From positions 1 to 11,373 of the forward strand of contig JAQULN010000055.1 of assembly GCA_028718575.1 (NCBI GenBank): DNA of 11,373 bases, written 5' to 3'. Each line of letters begins with the position of its first letter. Position 1 is the stretch's first letter. Positions 1 to 7,059 of the stretch are shown one piece after another. The DNA is from Candidatus Krumholzibacteriia bacterium (lineage in GTDB: Bacteria > Krumholzibacteriota > Krumholzibacteriia > LZORAL124-64-63). A model generated the notes under the pieces. It made no database searches. It saw only the letters and a program-made list of their open reading frames with translations, and was not told the origin of the DNA. Made by a program: the position numbers and the translations under genes.

Positions 1-1185
1 CACGCCGACAACGGCTAACAGGACGGTTCGCGGCACGACCACCGCGACGGCCGCCTGACGCACCATCAGATCGAGAAAGCCTTCAACCGCCCAGTAGTTG
101 AGCGTGAACAGCGAGAGCGGCCGCACTGCCGCGGGCAGGGATTCGGCCGGGAACATGCTGCCGCCCAACACGCTCATCAGCATGACCACGAGCCAGCTCA
201 TGATGCCCGCCTGCTTCTCCGTGCATACGAGCGCCACGACCACGGTCATCAACCCCGCGGCGGCCAGCGCGAAACAAACCGCGTGCAAGAGAATCCACAG
301 GACGGGCAAACGACCGGCAAACCAGCCGAACGCCGTCCCCGCCAGCAGCAGAATCGCCATGACAACGACGCCGAACGCCACCGCGAAGACCGTCTTCGCC
401 GCGACCAGAAACGCAACGCTCGCCGGCGTCGCGAGCTGGCGGCGGAGCATGCCCGTACGCTGGTCTTCATACAGATCGGTGACAGCGCGGATAGCCACGA
501 ACAGCACGCTCATCACGCTCACCATGACCAGCACGTAGCCGAAGACACTGGCGCTCGGACCGCCGCCGTCCGCATCTTTTTCTTTTTCGCGGACCACCCG
601 CACGAGCGGCGGAAAGAGTATGGTCTCGGCCCGGGTCATCTCGCTGTAGATTTCGCCGGCCACGGCGGTGACCAGGGCCACCGGCGGCATTGTCTCGGCC
701 TGCAGCAGGTCGCGCCAGGCGGCGAGCCCGGCGCCCAGGGTCTTGACGGCCACGTCCAGGTACGTCGCAATGACTTCGGTCCCCTGTTCGATGATTTCCG
801 GCTTGATGCTCTCGGCCGGGTTGCGGATTAGTTGCAGCGCGGAGTCTCGTCCGTCCAAGAGGTCGTCCGTCAAGCCTGCAGGGATGATCAACATGGCCGA
901 GGCTTCGCCTTGTTCCATGCGGGCGAAACCGTCCTCGCCGACCATCTCGATCTCGATCCGCGGACTGCGGTCCCGGGAAGGATTAGCGCCCGAAAGAAAA
1001 TGGCCTAACAATCCGTCTTCGCGGTCGAGCACAAACACCTTGATCGCGGAGATACCTTGGCCACCGCCCCCGCTCACCGCGCCGACCAGACCCGCCATCA
1101 GAAACGGGAACAGCAACATGACCAGCGTGCTTGCCGGGCTCCGCCAGCGGCGGATCAAATCCTTGCGAATGAGGATCCAGAGCAT
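1..1185 (-). CDS. ABC-2 type exporter permease (3' end outside window)
   Basis: Membrane subunit of an ABC-2 exporter, paired with the ATPase just upstream. The 395 codons in the window start at an ATG preceded by GAGGAG about 7 nt upstream, 9 nt after the ATPase stop. Residues 1-15 are basic and cytoplasmic (IRKDLIRRWRSP), a first membrane helix lies at about 18-38, and a large soluble, presumably extracytoplasmic region spans about 45-210. Hydrophobic helices follow at about 213-233, 257-284, 294-320 and 328-343, with another beginning near 378. The segment GGSMFPAESLP near 341-351, followed by TLNYWAVEGF, is typical of the YhhJ/ABC2_membrane_3 type. No stop codon occurs before the left edge, so the gene continues outside. 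The substrate (drug, lipid or polysaccharide) cannot be told from sequence. On the plus strand this region carries only antisense open frames. Confidence 0.9.
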   Translation of the reverse strand, partial: MLWILIRKDLIRRWRSPASTLVMLLFPFLMAGLVGAVSGGGGQGISAIKVFVLDREDGLLGHFLSGANPSRDRSPRIEIEMVGEDGFARMEQGEASAMLIIPAGLTDDLLDGRDSALQLIRNPAESIKPEIIEQGTEVIATYLDVAVKTLGAGLAAWRDLLQAETMPPVALVTAVAGEIYSEMTRAETILFPPLVRVVREKEKDADGGGPSASVFGYVLVMVSVMSVLFVAIRAVTDLYEDQRTGMLRRQLATPASVAFLVAAKTVFAVAFGVVVMAILLLAGTAFGWFAGRLPVLWILLHAVCFALAAAGLMTVVVALVCTEKQAGIMSWLVVMLMSVLGGSMFPAESLPAAVRPLSLFTLNYWAVEGFLDLMVRQAAVAVVVPRTVLLAVVGV

Positions 1186-1194
1186 ACGGCCTCC

Positions 1195-2124
1195 TCAATC
1201 GCGCAGGTCGCGGCCGGTGAGTTTGAGGAAGAGGTCCTGCAGGTTCGGCTCCTTGATCGTCACGTCGCTGAGCTGCAAACCGCTGTTGTAGAGGACCTCG
1301 AGCACGGCGCCCACGCCGGCGCGGCCGCGCGGCACATTGAGCAGGGCGCGTCCGTCGTCGATCTCCAGCGCCCGCAGTTCTGCGCTGCGCTCGACAACCG
1401 CGGCGACCGTCTCCTTCGCGAAACCGCCTTGCACAGTCAACACGCTGCCTTCGCCGAGTTCCGCCTTGAGCGTGTCGATGGTGCCCTGGGCGTGAATCGT
1501 GCCGTGATCCATGATCGCCAGCTCGTCACACAACGATTCGGCCTCTTCGAGGTAGTGCGTGGTATAGAGCACGGCCGCGCCGCGCGCCGCGAGGTCGCGC
1601 ACGACTGCGAGCACGTTGATCCGCGCCTGCGGGTCGATACCGACGGTCGGCTCGTCGAGCAGCACGAGCTTGGGCTCGTGAACCAGTCCCAAGGCCAGGT
1701 TCAAACGCCGCTTCATGCCGCCGGAGAAATTGCGCACCGGCTCGCGGGCGCGGTCGGCCAGACCGACCACGGCGAGCAGCTCGTCGCGGCGGGCGGCGAG
1801 CGCTCTGCCGCGCAGGCCGTAGATGCCGCCCCAGAAGTCGATGTTCTCGCGCGCCGTAAGATCTTCATAAAGCGCAATCTCTTGCGGCACGACCCCCAGG
1901 CGCCGCTTCACCGCCGCCGGATCGGCGGCCAGGTCGATGCCGTCGACCCGGACGCTCCCCTGAGCGGGCGGCACCAGACCGGCGATCATGGAGATCGTCG
2001 TGGTTTTACCGGCGCCGTTGGGTCCGAGCAGGCCGAAGATCCGACCGCCGGCGACCTCCAAACTCACATCCGCGACGGCGCGGATGTCTCCGAAGTTCTT
2101 CGAGAGATTCTGGACCTTGAGCAT
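1195..2124 (-). CDS. ABC exporter ATP-binding subunit (drug/antibiotic type)
   Basis: A 309-residue nucleotide-binding subunit of an ABC-2 exporter, acting at the inner face of the cytoplasmic membrane. All catalytic motifs are intact: Walker A GPNGAGKTT at 34-42, Q-loop Q81, signature FSGGM at 133-137, Walker B LVLLDEP at 153-159 with catalytic E158, and the switch histidine in TTHYLEEAE (H190). The PTVGIDPQ segment after Walker B and the roughly 90-residue C-terminal extension are typical of the CcmA/DrrA/NatA-like group. The ATG start has GGAGG about 12 nt upstream, and the protein begins with the usual strand before the A-loop. The gene is followed after 9 nt by the permease, so the two are co-transcribed. 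Function as an exporter ATPase is certain at family level; the substrate is unknown. Confidence 0.95.
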   Translation of the reverse strand: MLKVQNLSKNFGDIRAVADVSLEVAGGRIFGLLGPNGAGKTTTISMIAGLVPPAQGSVRVDGIDLAADPAAVKRRLGVVPQEIALYEDLTARENIDFWGGIYGLRGRALAARRDELLAVVGLADRAREPVRNFSGGMKRRLNLALGLVHEPKLVLLDEPTVGIDPQARINVLAVVRDLAARGAAVLYTTHYLEEAESLCDELAIMDHGTIHAQGTIDTLKAELGEGSVLTVQGGFAKETVAAVVERSAELRALEIDDGRALLNVPRGRAGVGAVLEVLYNSGLQLSDVTIKEPNLQDLFLKLTGRDLRD

Positions 2125-2379
2125 GGCGGGCGAGCCTCCGCTGGCAGGTAGACCGAACTTGACGGCCGTCTCGTACGGTCTGCGGTCCTGAAGGTTGCGC
2201 GATCGGTCCGGGCCGGGACTCTACCGAACCGCGACCGAGAATGCAAACCTGACTTGACGCGGCGCGCGGCCCGCGTGGGGATCGATTCTGCATCCGGAAC
2301 TATTCAAACAGCGCTGGATATCACCCCCCTCGTGCGTTGGGCGTCTCTGGACTTCCCCACAACCGAGAGAGGACCGTTC
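2125..2379. other. Divergent intergenic region, no gene
   Basis: This 255-nt spacer lies between the divergent ABC exporter and the secreted-protein gene and must hold both promoters. An open frame extends the plus-strand gene upstream to 2254, but it lacks a signal peptide and a good ribosome site, so I treat it as non-coding. A TTGACG hexamer occurs at about 2255 on the plus strand without a convincing -10 partner. No hairpin or repeat stood out. Confidence 0.4.
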
Positions 2380-3186
2380 ATGTTCAAGAACCGGACCGAT
2401 CACGACCTGCTCCGCGTGCTGGCGCTGGTGTTCATGGTCGCCACCGCGGCGGCACAGGATGCTCCCAAGACGGTCGCGCCATCCCAAGCCGCCGACGCCC
2501 CGGATCCGGCATCGACACCGGAACCCGCGGATCCGTCGACCCCCTCGATCGACCTGACCGGGGTCTGGCAGCTCGACGGCGCGCGTAGCGAGGACCTGCA
2601 GGAACGCCTGCAGAAACTAATGGAGCGACAACGCAAAGAACGGAGTGCGTCCGCAGACCGCGACGACCGCGGCAACCAGGGTCCGGAAATGTCGGGCCGC
2701 AGCGGTATGGGGCGGCCCGGAGGCGGGATGGGCGGCGGTATGACCGGCGGTATGGGCAGCCGCGGCGGCGGTCGTCCGTCGGATCGCTCGGGTGGCGATA
2801 CCGGCCCACCGCAGGCACCGCCGACGTCGGCCGGACCCGGCGCGCTCCGAGGTCTCGCCGGCAACTCGGCCACGCTGTTGATCAGCCACGATGGCCCGCG
2901 GATCGAGGTCATCGATGGCAGCGATGAGCTCGCGGTCTGGGTTCCCGATGGCAAACCTGTCGTCCGGGCCGCCCCGCGCGGAGCCGGCGGCGACAGCGGC
3001 GTCATCACCGATCGCGCGTGGTGGGACGGTTCCGTGCTGGTGCTCGAGACCGTGAATCCGCGCTACACGCTGACTCGTAGACTGCAACGCGAGCCGGGAA
3101 GTCAGGACCTTGTCGTGGAAATCACCGTGACCATGGCGCGCACCGACGATTCTGCAACCGCCCGCCTGGTCTATCGCAGGGCATGA
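2380..3186 (+). CDS. Secreted Gly/Met-rich protein of unknown function
   Basis: A 268-residue exported protein that I do not recognise. The start ATG at 2380 is chosen because GAGAGAGGA lies about 7 nt upstream and residues 1-26 form a clean Sec signal peptide (basic start, LLRVLALVFMV core, AxA-type end ATAAAQ). A longer frame from 2254 would bury that signal. After it come a Pro/Ala/Asp-rich linker (27-55), a short segment (LTGVWQLDGARSEDLQ, 59-74) that looks like the start of a lipocalin-like or 'WxLD' fold, a charged helix (74-95), and a Gly/Met/Arg low-complexity tract (105-135) with repeated GGGMGGG-like units. The C-terminal 110 residues are beta-rich (LLISHDGPRIEVIDG, WWDGSVLVLET, YTLTRRLQ), suggesting a periplasmic beta domain. 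There is no catalytic motif. The neighbouring downstream gene is also exported but has its own promoter. Confidence 0.75.
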   Translation: MFKNRTDHDLLRVLALVFMVATAAAQDAPKTVAPSQAADAPDPASTPEPADPSTPSIDLTGVWQLDGARSEDLQERLQKLMERQRKERSASADRDDRGNQGPEMSGRSGMGRPGGGMGGGMTGGMGSRGGGRPSDRSGGDTGPPQAPPTSAGPGALRGLAGNSATLLISHDGPRIEVIDGSDELAVWVPDGKPVVRAAPRGAGGDSGVITDRAWWDGSVLVLETVNPRYTLTRRLQREPGSQDLVVEITVTMARTDDSATARLVYRRA

Positions 3187-3221
3187 TCGACGACCGACGC
3201 CGGCATAACGACAACACTAAC

Positions 3222-3251
3222 TTGCGGGTAGACATATCGGAATGATAAAAT
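3222..3251 (+). promoter_or_regulatory. Probable sigma-70 type promoter of the lipoprotein gene
   Basis: TTGCGG at 3222-3227 and TAAAAT at 3246-3251 are separated by 18 nt and lie in a local AT-rich stretch within otherwise GC-rich DNA, about 45 nt before the ATG at 3296. The -10 matches five of six consensus bases; the -35 matches only the TTG core. Confidence 0.5.
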
Positions 3252-3256
3252 ATGTC
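3231..3256. promoter_or_regulatory. Inverted repeat overlapping the lipoprotein promoter (operator-like)
   Basis: A perfect 7-bp dyad, GACATAT at 3231-3237 and ATATGTC at 3250-3256 with a 12-nt centre, spans the spacer and the -10 element. The position would let a dimeric regulator block or modulate transcription. No regulator gene for it is visible in the window, so the operator role is inference. Confidence 0.35.
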
Positions 3257-3295
3257 ACGATAAGCAGTATAACGTTTCAACAAGGAGACAACTCA

Positions 3296-4366
3296 ATGCA
3301 ACACTTCCGGAAATCATTCCTGGTCAGCATCTCCCTACTGTCCCTATTGCTAGGAGCTTGCAGTAACGAATCGCCGGTAGCACCGTCGCTCGACTCGGAA
3401 TCGTTCCCCGCGGACGCAGCAAACAAGGCTGCTAGCGCCGTGGGTATCCAATCGGCCACCCTGCACATCTTCGCCCAGATGACCAATGACGCGCCGGTCA
3501 ACGTCCATCGGGTCACCTCGCCGTGGGACGAGGCCACCACGACGTGGAACACGTTCGGCGGCGCCTATGCGCCTGAGATCGTGAATTCCTTCGCGGTCGA
3601 TGTCGCTGGCTGGCGAACGGTCGACGTGACCGGCTTGGTCACTGACTGGGCCTGCGGCGCCCAGGAAAACTTCGGTCTTCTGCTCGACCAGACCGGCGAC
3701 GGCACCCCCTGGGCGCGCTACAGCAGTCGCGAGGGCGCCAACAGCCCCTTCCTGGAGATCTGCTTCCTGCTAGCCGACGGTGAGGTCGTTTGCGAATCGG
3801 TCGTGGCGATCGCCGACACCTACATCTGGGAGTTGCACCCGGACACGCCGCGCGGCGACCAGATCGTTCTGTACTCCGGCTGGTCTCCGCCGTACGAACT
3901 CGAAAAGCAGAGCCTGCTGTTGTTCGAGGTCCCCGAGCTACCTGACGAGCCCGGCGACGGTTGCACGCGGACGCAGGGTTACTGGAAAACGCACTCGGAG
4001 TTCGGCCCGGCGCCCTACGACGCCGTGTGGGCGATGCTTCCCGATGGCGCCAGCACGCCGTTCTTCCTCAGCGGGCAGACGTACCACCAGGTTCTGTGGA
4101 CACCGCCGGCGGGCGGCAACGCTTACTATGTACTCGCCCACCAATACATCGCAGCCCAGTTGAACGGACTTGCGGGCGCGGATTTCACCGCCGCCCAGAC
4201 AGCGTTCGATGCCGCCACGGAACTGTTCACCACCCGGACACCGGCGCAAGTCGCCGCTCTGCGCGGCGCCGCGCGGGCTCAAGTAGTCGCCCTGGCCCAG
4301 ACGCTCGACGACTATAACAACGGTCTGATCGGCCCAGGTCATTGCGACGACGACGAGAGCGAATAG
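3296..4366 (+). CDS. Lipoprotein with rearranged DNRLRE-type beta domain and GYWKTH-type C-terminal region
   Basis: A 356-residue exported lipoprotein. The ATG at 3296 follows AAGGAG by about 9 nt, and residues 1-22 form a type II signal peptide with lipobox LLGAC (C22); the upstream in-frame ATG at 3242 overlaps the promoter and is rejected. Residues 52-157 (ATLHIF, NVHRVTSPWDEATTTWN, TVDVTGLVTDW, NFGLLL, YSSREG) match the C-terminal two thirds of a DNRLRE domain, a jelly-roll module of secreted bacterial and archaeal proteins. Residues 168-212 (ADTYIWELHPDTPRG, KQSLLLFEVPELP) look like the missing N-terminal third, placed after it. Residues 223-350 (CTRTQGYWKTH, GQTYHQVLW, YYVLAHQYIAAQLN, GLIGPGHC) form a second module often seen in secreted proteins of uncultured bacteria, ending in an acidic DDDESE tail. 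Probable surface or periplasmic role; no enzymatic motif. Confidence 0.85.
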   Translation: MQHFRKSFLVSISLLSLLLGACSNESPVAPSLDSESFPADAANKAASAVGIQSATLHIFAQMTNDAPVNVHRVTSPWDEATTTWNTFGGAYAPEIVNSFAVDVAGWRTVDVTGLVTDWACGAQENFGLLLDQTGDGTPWARYSSREGANSPFLEICFLLADGEVVCESVVAIADTYIWELHPDTPRGDQIVLYSGWSPPYELEKQSLLLFEVPELPDEPGDGCTRTQGYWKTHSEFGPAPYDAVWAMLPDGASTPFFLSGQTYHQVLWTPPAGGNAYYVLAHQYIAAQLNGLAGADFTAAQTAFDAATELFTTRTPAQVAALRGAARAQVVALAQTLDDYNNGLIGPGHCDDDESE

Positions 4367-4404
4367 TTGCGCTGCGCTCGACGGCGGCTGACGCACCGAA
4401 CCAT

Positions 4405-4438
4405 GGAACCCCCGGCAGCCCTGATCGCCGGGGGTTCC
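4405..4438. terminator. Perfect hairpin between convergent genes, likely bidirectional terminator
   Basis: GGAACCCCCGGC (4405-4416) and its exact complement GCCGGGGGTTCC (4427-4438) form a 12-bp GC-rich stem with a 10-nt loop, 39 nt after the lipoprotein stop and 10 nt beyond the stop of the convergent thioesterase gene. On the plus strand it is followed by TTCT only; there is no long U-tract on either side, so termination efficiency is uncertain. It marks the end of both transcription units. Confidence 0.75.
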
Positions 4439-4447
4439 TTCTGGTGT

Positions 4448-4882
4448 TCAGCGGCGCTGCAGGAACTTCGCCTCGGCCCAGGCCACGATGCTGCCGGCCA
4501 AGGACAATTCCGCGCGCAGGCGGTGCAACGGCGGTTTGGCCGCGAGCACCCAGGCTTTGATGTCCACGGCCGCATCGCAAGGAACCGATTGCAGGTATCG
4601 CACATGAAGGTCGCCGGTGACCGCCTGGACGCCCCGATGAAACAGGCAGTGGGTCATGGCGGCGTCCAGCAGCGAGGCGATGACCCCGCCGTGCAGGATG
4701 TCCCCGTAACCCTGCAGATCCGCATGGGCCTGGAACCGCGTCGTGACCGCGCCGTCTCCGGCAGCCTGGAACGACAGGTTCAACGACCGCGGGTTCTGGC
4801 TGCCGCAAAGCATACACCGGCTGTGGTCGTTCCGGGCGCTGACGGTCGCGGCGTGGCGCACGCCTTCAGTGATCACAGGCAT
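4448..4882 (-). CDS. Hot-dog fold thioesterase, PaaI/4HBT family
   Basis: A 144-residue acyl-CoA thioesterase-like protein, cytosolic, last gene of the cluster. The family signature is clear: an N-terminal CMLCGSQNPRSLNLSF stretch (23-38), the active-site loop GDILHGGVIASLLDAAMTH (60-78) with the HGG motif at 64-66 and the conserved acidic D73 or nearby, then the central strand DLHVRYLQSVP. Length is normal. It overlaps the end of the upstream NifX gene by 17 nt, which implies translational coupling. The start could be this ATG or the GTG two codons later (4876), which has GGGGGAG at a better spacing; an extension to 4954 is rejected because it lies within the NifX gene. Its substrate is unknown, and its link to the Fe-S/NifX proteins rests only on position. 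Confidence 0.88.
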   Translation of the reverse strand: MPVITEGVRHAATVSARNDHSRCMLCGSQNPRSLNLSFQAAGDGAVTTRFQAHADLQGYGDILHGGVIASLLDAAMTHCLFHRGVQAVTGDLHVRYLQSVPCDAAVDIKAWVLAAKPPLHRLRAELSLAGSIVAWAEAKFLQRR

Positions 4883-5204
4883 TCTCCCCCGATTGCAGCG
4901 TGCCGGCCAGATACGCCGCCGCCAGGTTCTCCGGCGTTTCGACCGGCGCGCCAACCAGAACCTCGATCCCGTGACTCGTGAACAAAGCCTGCGCTCGCTG
5001 TCCCATGCCGCCGGCGATGATCACCGTTGCGCCGCGCTCGGCCAGCCAGGCTGGCAGCATCCCTGGTTGGTGCGGCGGCGCGTCGACGTCGCTGCGGCCC
5101 GTGACGTTACGGCCGGCCGGGTCGACATCGAGCAGCGCAAAACACTCGCAATGTCCGAAGTGCATCGCCAGGCGACCTGCTGCCAGGGGAACTGCGATTT
5201 TCAT
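4866..5204 (-). CDS. NifX/NifB-family cofactor-binding protein, HFGHC type (third of three)
   Basis: A 112-residue protein of the dinitrogenase iron-molybdenum cofactor family (NifX/NifY/NifB C-terminal fold, RNase-H-like), expected to bind or carry a metal-sulfur cluster in the cytosol. It begins MKIAVPLAAGRLAMHFGHCE; the HFGHC motif (H15, H18, C19, plus C21) and the C-terminal GENACDH (C110, H112) supply candidate ligands. AGGMGQRA at 64-71 and VLVGA at 82-86 are usual core strands. The ATG overlaps the stop of the preceding ATPase as ATGA, and AAGGAGGA lies 8 nt upstream within that gene, so expression is strong and coupled. It differs from the two other NifX-like proteins of the operon in carrying HFGHC, the form commonly found beside ferredoxin-MinD ATPases. 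Confidence 0.9.
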   Translation of the reverse strand: MKIAVPLAAGRLAMHFGHCECFALLDVDPAGRNVTGRSDVDAPPHQPGMLPAWLAERGATVIIAGGMGQRAQALFTSHGIEVLVGAPVETPENLAAAYLAGTLQSGENACDH

Positions 5205-6205
5205 GGATTTGGTCCTCCTTGGGTCTTGAGGTTGTGGCCGAAGCCGGGGCGACGGCCTTCATTCGTCGCTTTCTCGCTTTCTGTAGGCGCCGTGATGATT
5301 GACGCGGCCAGGCGCTGCCAGATTTGCGCGATGTCCACGGCCGAAAGGGCGTCGGTCTCGACGACGGCCCGTTGGCGAATCTGGGCCACTGTCACCGCGG
5401 GGTCATAGCGCACGCGGCCGACAACGTCGGCTCCGGCCGCGCGCGCGCGATCCTCGATGTGTTCGGTCATGGCCGGATTGAGGTCCCACTTGTTCACGCA
5501 AACTGCGGTCGCGATGCCGAAATGCCTGGTCAGCGCGAGGACCCGCTCCAGATCGTGCTCGCCGGACAGGGTGGGTTCGGTAACGACCACGACCAGGTCT
5601 GCGCCCGTCACCGATGCGATCACCGGGCACCCGATTCCCGGCGGACCGTCCACGATAATCCAGGGGAATCCACCGGCCTCGGCAAGGCCGCGCGCCTGCT
5701 GGCGGACCACGGTGACGAGTTTGCCGGAGTTTTCCGCCGCGACGCCCAATCGCGCGTGGACCAGGGGACCGCAGCGCGTGTCGGAAACCATCCATTCGCC
5801 GCTCAACCGCTCGGGAAACGCGATCGCTTGCGCCGGACAGAACCGAACGCAGACCCCGCAGCCTTCGCACGCCGCCGGATCGACGGCGTAGATCAATCGG
5901 TTCGCAGACTCCGGTGCCGCGCTGTCCGTCGCGGACTCCGGATTCGCAGATACGGCGATCGCATCGAAACGGCAGAGGTCCCGGCAGATCCCGCAGCCAG
6001 TGCAAGCGGCAGCGTCGATCACCGCCATGTGGCCGCACCGAAACTCATGACGCTCCTTGATCCGCGGCGACAGAACCAGATGCAAATCGGCAGCGTCCAC
6101 GTCGCAGTCGGCGATGACCGCGCGTTCGGCCAGAACCGCAATCGATGCCGTCAGGCTCGTCTTGCCCGTGCCCCCTTTGCCGCTGATGACCACGAGTTCC
6201 TTCAT
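5201..6205 (-). CDS. MinD-superfamily ATPase with inserted two-cluster ferredoxin domain (second of pair)
   Basis: A 334-residue P-loop ATPase of the SIMIBI/MinD class with a ferredoxin insert (COG1149 type). Residues 7-17 (ISGKGGTGKTS) are the deviant Walker A with K10 and K15, expected to bind nucleotide across a dimer; IADCDVDAADLH (31-42) is switch I. The insert carries two CxxCxxCxxxC(P) motifs, C68/71/74/78 and C113/116/119/123, each able to hold a [4Fe-4S] cluster. VDGPPGIGCPVIAS (185-198) is the Walker B/switch II region with conserved C193, and VNKWD (238-242) is the base-recognition element. The 34-residue stretch between the two Cys motifs is longer than in its partner and Ala/Ser/Glu-rich. 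A low-complexity tail follows residue 300. The start overlaps the partner's stop as ATGA, and its own stop overlaps the next NifX start. Probable role: ATP-dependent handling of Fe-S or Mo clusters with the NifX proteins. Confidence 0.92.
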   Translation of the reverse strand: MKELVVISGKGGTGKTSLTASIAVLAERAVIADCDVDAADLHLVLSPRIKERHEFRCGHMAVIDAAACTGCGICRDLCRFDAIAVSANPESATDSAAPESANRLIYAVDPAACEGCGVCVRFCPAQAIAFPERLSGEWMVSDTRCGPLVHARLGVAAENSGKLVTVVRQQARGLAEAGGFPWIIVDGPPGIGCPVIASVTGADLVVVVTEPTLSGEHDLERVLALTRHFGIATAVCVNKWDLNPAMTEHIEDRARAAGADVVGRVRYDPAVTVAQIRQRAVVETDALSAVDIAQIWQRLAASIITAPTESEKATNEGRRPGFGHNLKTQGGPNP

Positions 6206-7059
6206 CGCCGCACCTGCCGGCCGGCGAGCGGCGCCGCCAGTGTTTTATCCAGAAGGCTGCGGAAGAGTTCGCGGTACTCGGGCAACACGTCGACGATCAG
6301 TCCGCCGCGAGAATAGGTTTCCGCAATGCGTCGATCGTCGGGAATCGCCAACAGCACCGGGACGTCTTGCGCGTGACAATAGGCATGCACGCGGTCATCG
6401 CCGGCGTCAGCGCGGTTGATCACGACGCCGAACGGCAAGCCCAGTTCCCGCACCAGAGCCACCGCGAGTTCGAGATCGTGGAGGCCGAAGGGTGTCGGTT
6501 CGGTGACCAACACCACGAAATCCGCCCCGCGCAGCGTCGTGACCACGGGGCAGGAGGTTCCGGGCGGTGCGTCGAGAATCGCAGGCCGGTCGGTCCGCAA
6601 ACGTGCCGTCACCGCACGGATCAACGGCGGCGCCATGGCCACGCCGATATCGAGCCGTCCCTGGATCAGCGTGATGCCGTCGGTCCTCAAGGTCTCGACA
6701 ACGCCAATACGCCGCGCGACCTCTGTGATGGCCTGCCGGGGACAGACCATCGCGCAGCCACCGCAGCTGTGGCACAGCTCGGGAAAAACCAGTGGCACAG
6801 TGCCGAACGAGACGATCGCATGGTAGGCACAGAACGCGCCGCACTCGCCGCAACCGTCGCATCGCGACTCGTCGATCTGCGGCACGCCGGTGGTGATCGT
6901 CTCGGTCCGCACCCTCGCTCCCGGCAGGAACAGGTGCGCGTTCGGCGCCTCCACATCACAGTCGGCGATCTGGATCTCCGCGCCGTAGATCCGTGCCAGG
7001 TTCACCGCGACCGTCGTCTTGCCGGTGCCGCCCTTGCCGGATGCGATGGCGAGAATCAT
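6202..7059 (-). CDS. MinD-superfamily ATPase with inserted two-cluster ferredoxin domain (first of pair)
   Basis: A 285-residue paralogue of the next ATPase, with the same architecture: deviant Walker A ASGKGGTGKTT (K9, K14), switch I ADCDVEAPNAH, a ferredoxin insert with C67/70/73/77 and C96/99/102/106, and switch II LDAPPGTSCPV (D163, C170), then VVINRAD. The two Cys motifs are separated by a normal 18 residues. The start chosen is the ATG at 7059, which overlaps the TrmO stop as TGATG and has GAGGGA about 7 nt upstream; a TTG one codon earlier is the alternative. Tandem ferredoxin-MinD ATPases usually occur as pairs and may act as a heterodimer; related pairs are part of the ORP locus of Desulfovibrio. 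Nucleotide binding and Fe-S content are strongly supported; the client is inferred. Confidence 0.92.
   Translation of the reverse strand: MILAIASGKGGTGKTTVAVNLARIYGAEIQIADCDVEAPNAHLFLPGARVRTETITTGVPQIDESRCDGCGECGAFCAYHAIVSFGTVPLVFPELCHSCGGCAMVCPRQAITEVARRIGVVETLRTDGITLIQGRLDIGVAMAPPLIRAVTARLRTDRPAILDAPPGTSCPVVTTLRGADFVVLVTEPTPFGLHDLELAVALVRELGLPFGVVINRADAGDDRVHAYCHAQDVPVLLAIPDDRRIAETYSRGGLIVDVLPEYRELFRSLLDKTLAAPLAGRQVRR

Noticed and set aside
283..831. Plus-strand 182-codon open frame rich in Arg, His and Asp
   Set aside because: It is antisense to the ABC-2 permease, whose minus-strand translation is a clear membrane protein; the composition is typical of a shadow frame in GC-rich DNA.
1057..2151. 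Plus-strand 364-codon open frame, longer than the gene opposite
   Set aside because: It is antisense to an ABC ATPase with all catalytic motifs and has low-complexity His/Arg/Gln/Asp composition with no recognisable fold.
2705..2790. Gly/Met/Arg codon repeats that resemble a tandem repeat
   Set aside because: The units are irregular GGC/GGT-ATG runs within a coding low-complexity tract, with no fixed period, and no CRISPR-like spacing.
2400..3008. Minus-strand 202-codon Pro/Ser/Arg-rich open frame
   Set aside because: It mirrors the Gly/Met-rich secreted protein on the plus strand, which has a signal peptide and a ribosome site; the Pro richness is just the complement of Gly codons.
5324..6316. 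Plus-strand 330-codon open frame
   Set aside because: It is antisense to the second ferredoxin-MinD ATPase, which has full P-loop and Cys motifs; no ribosome site or family resemblance.
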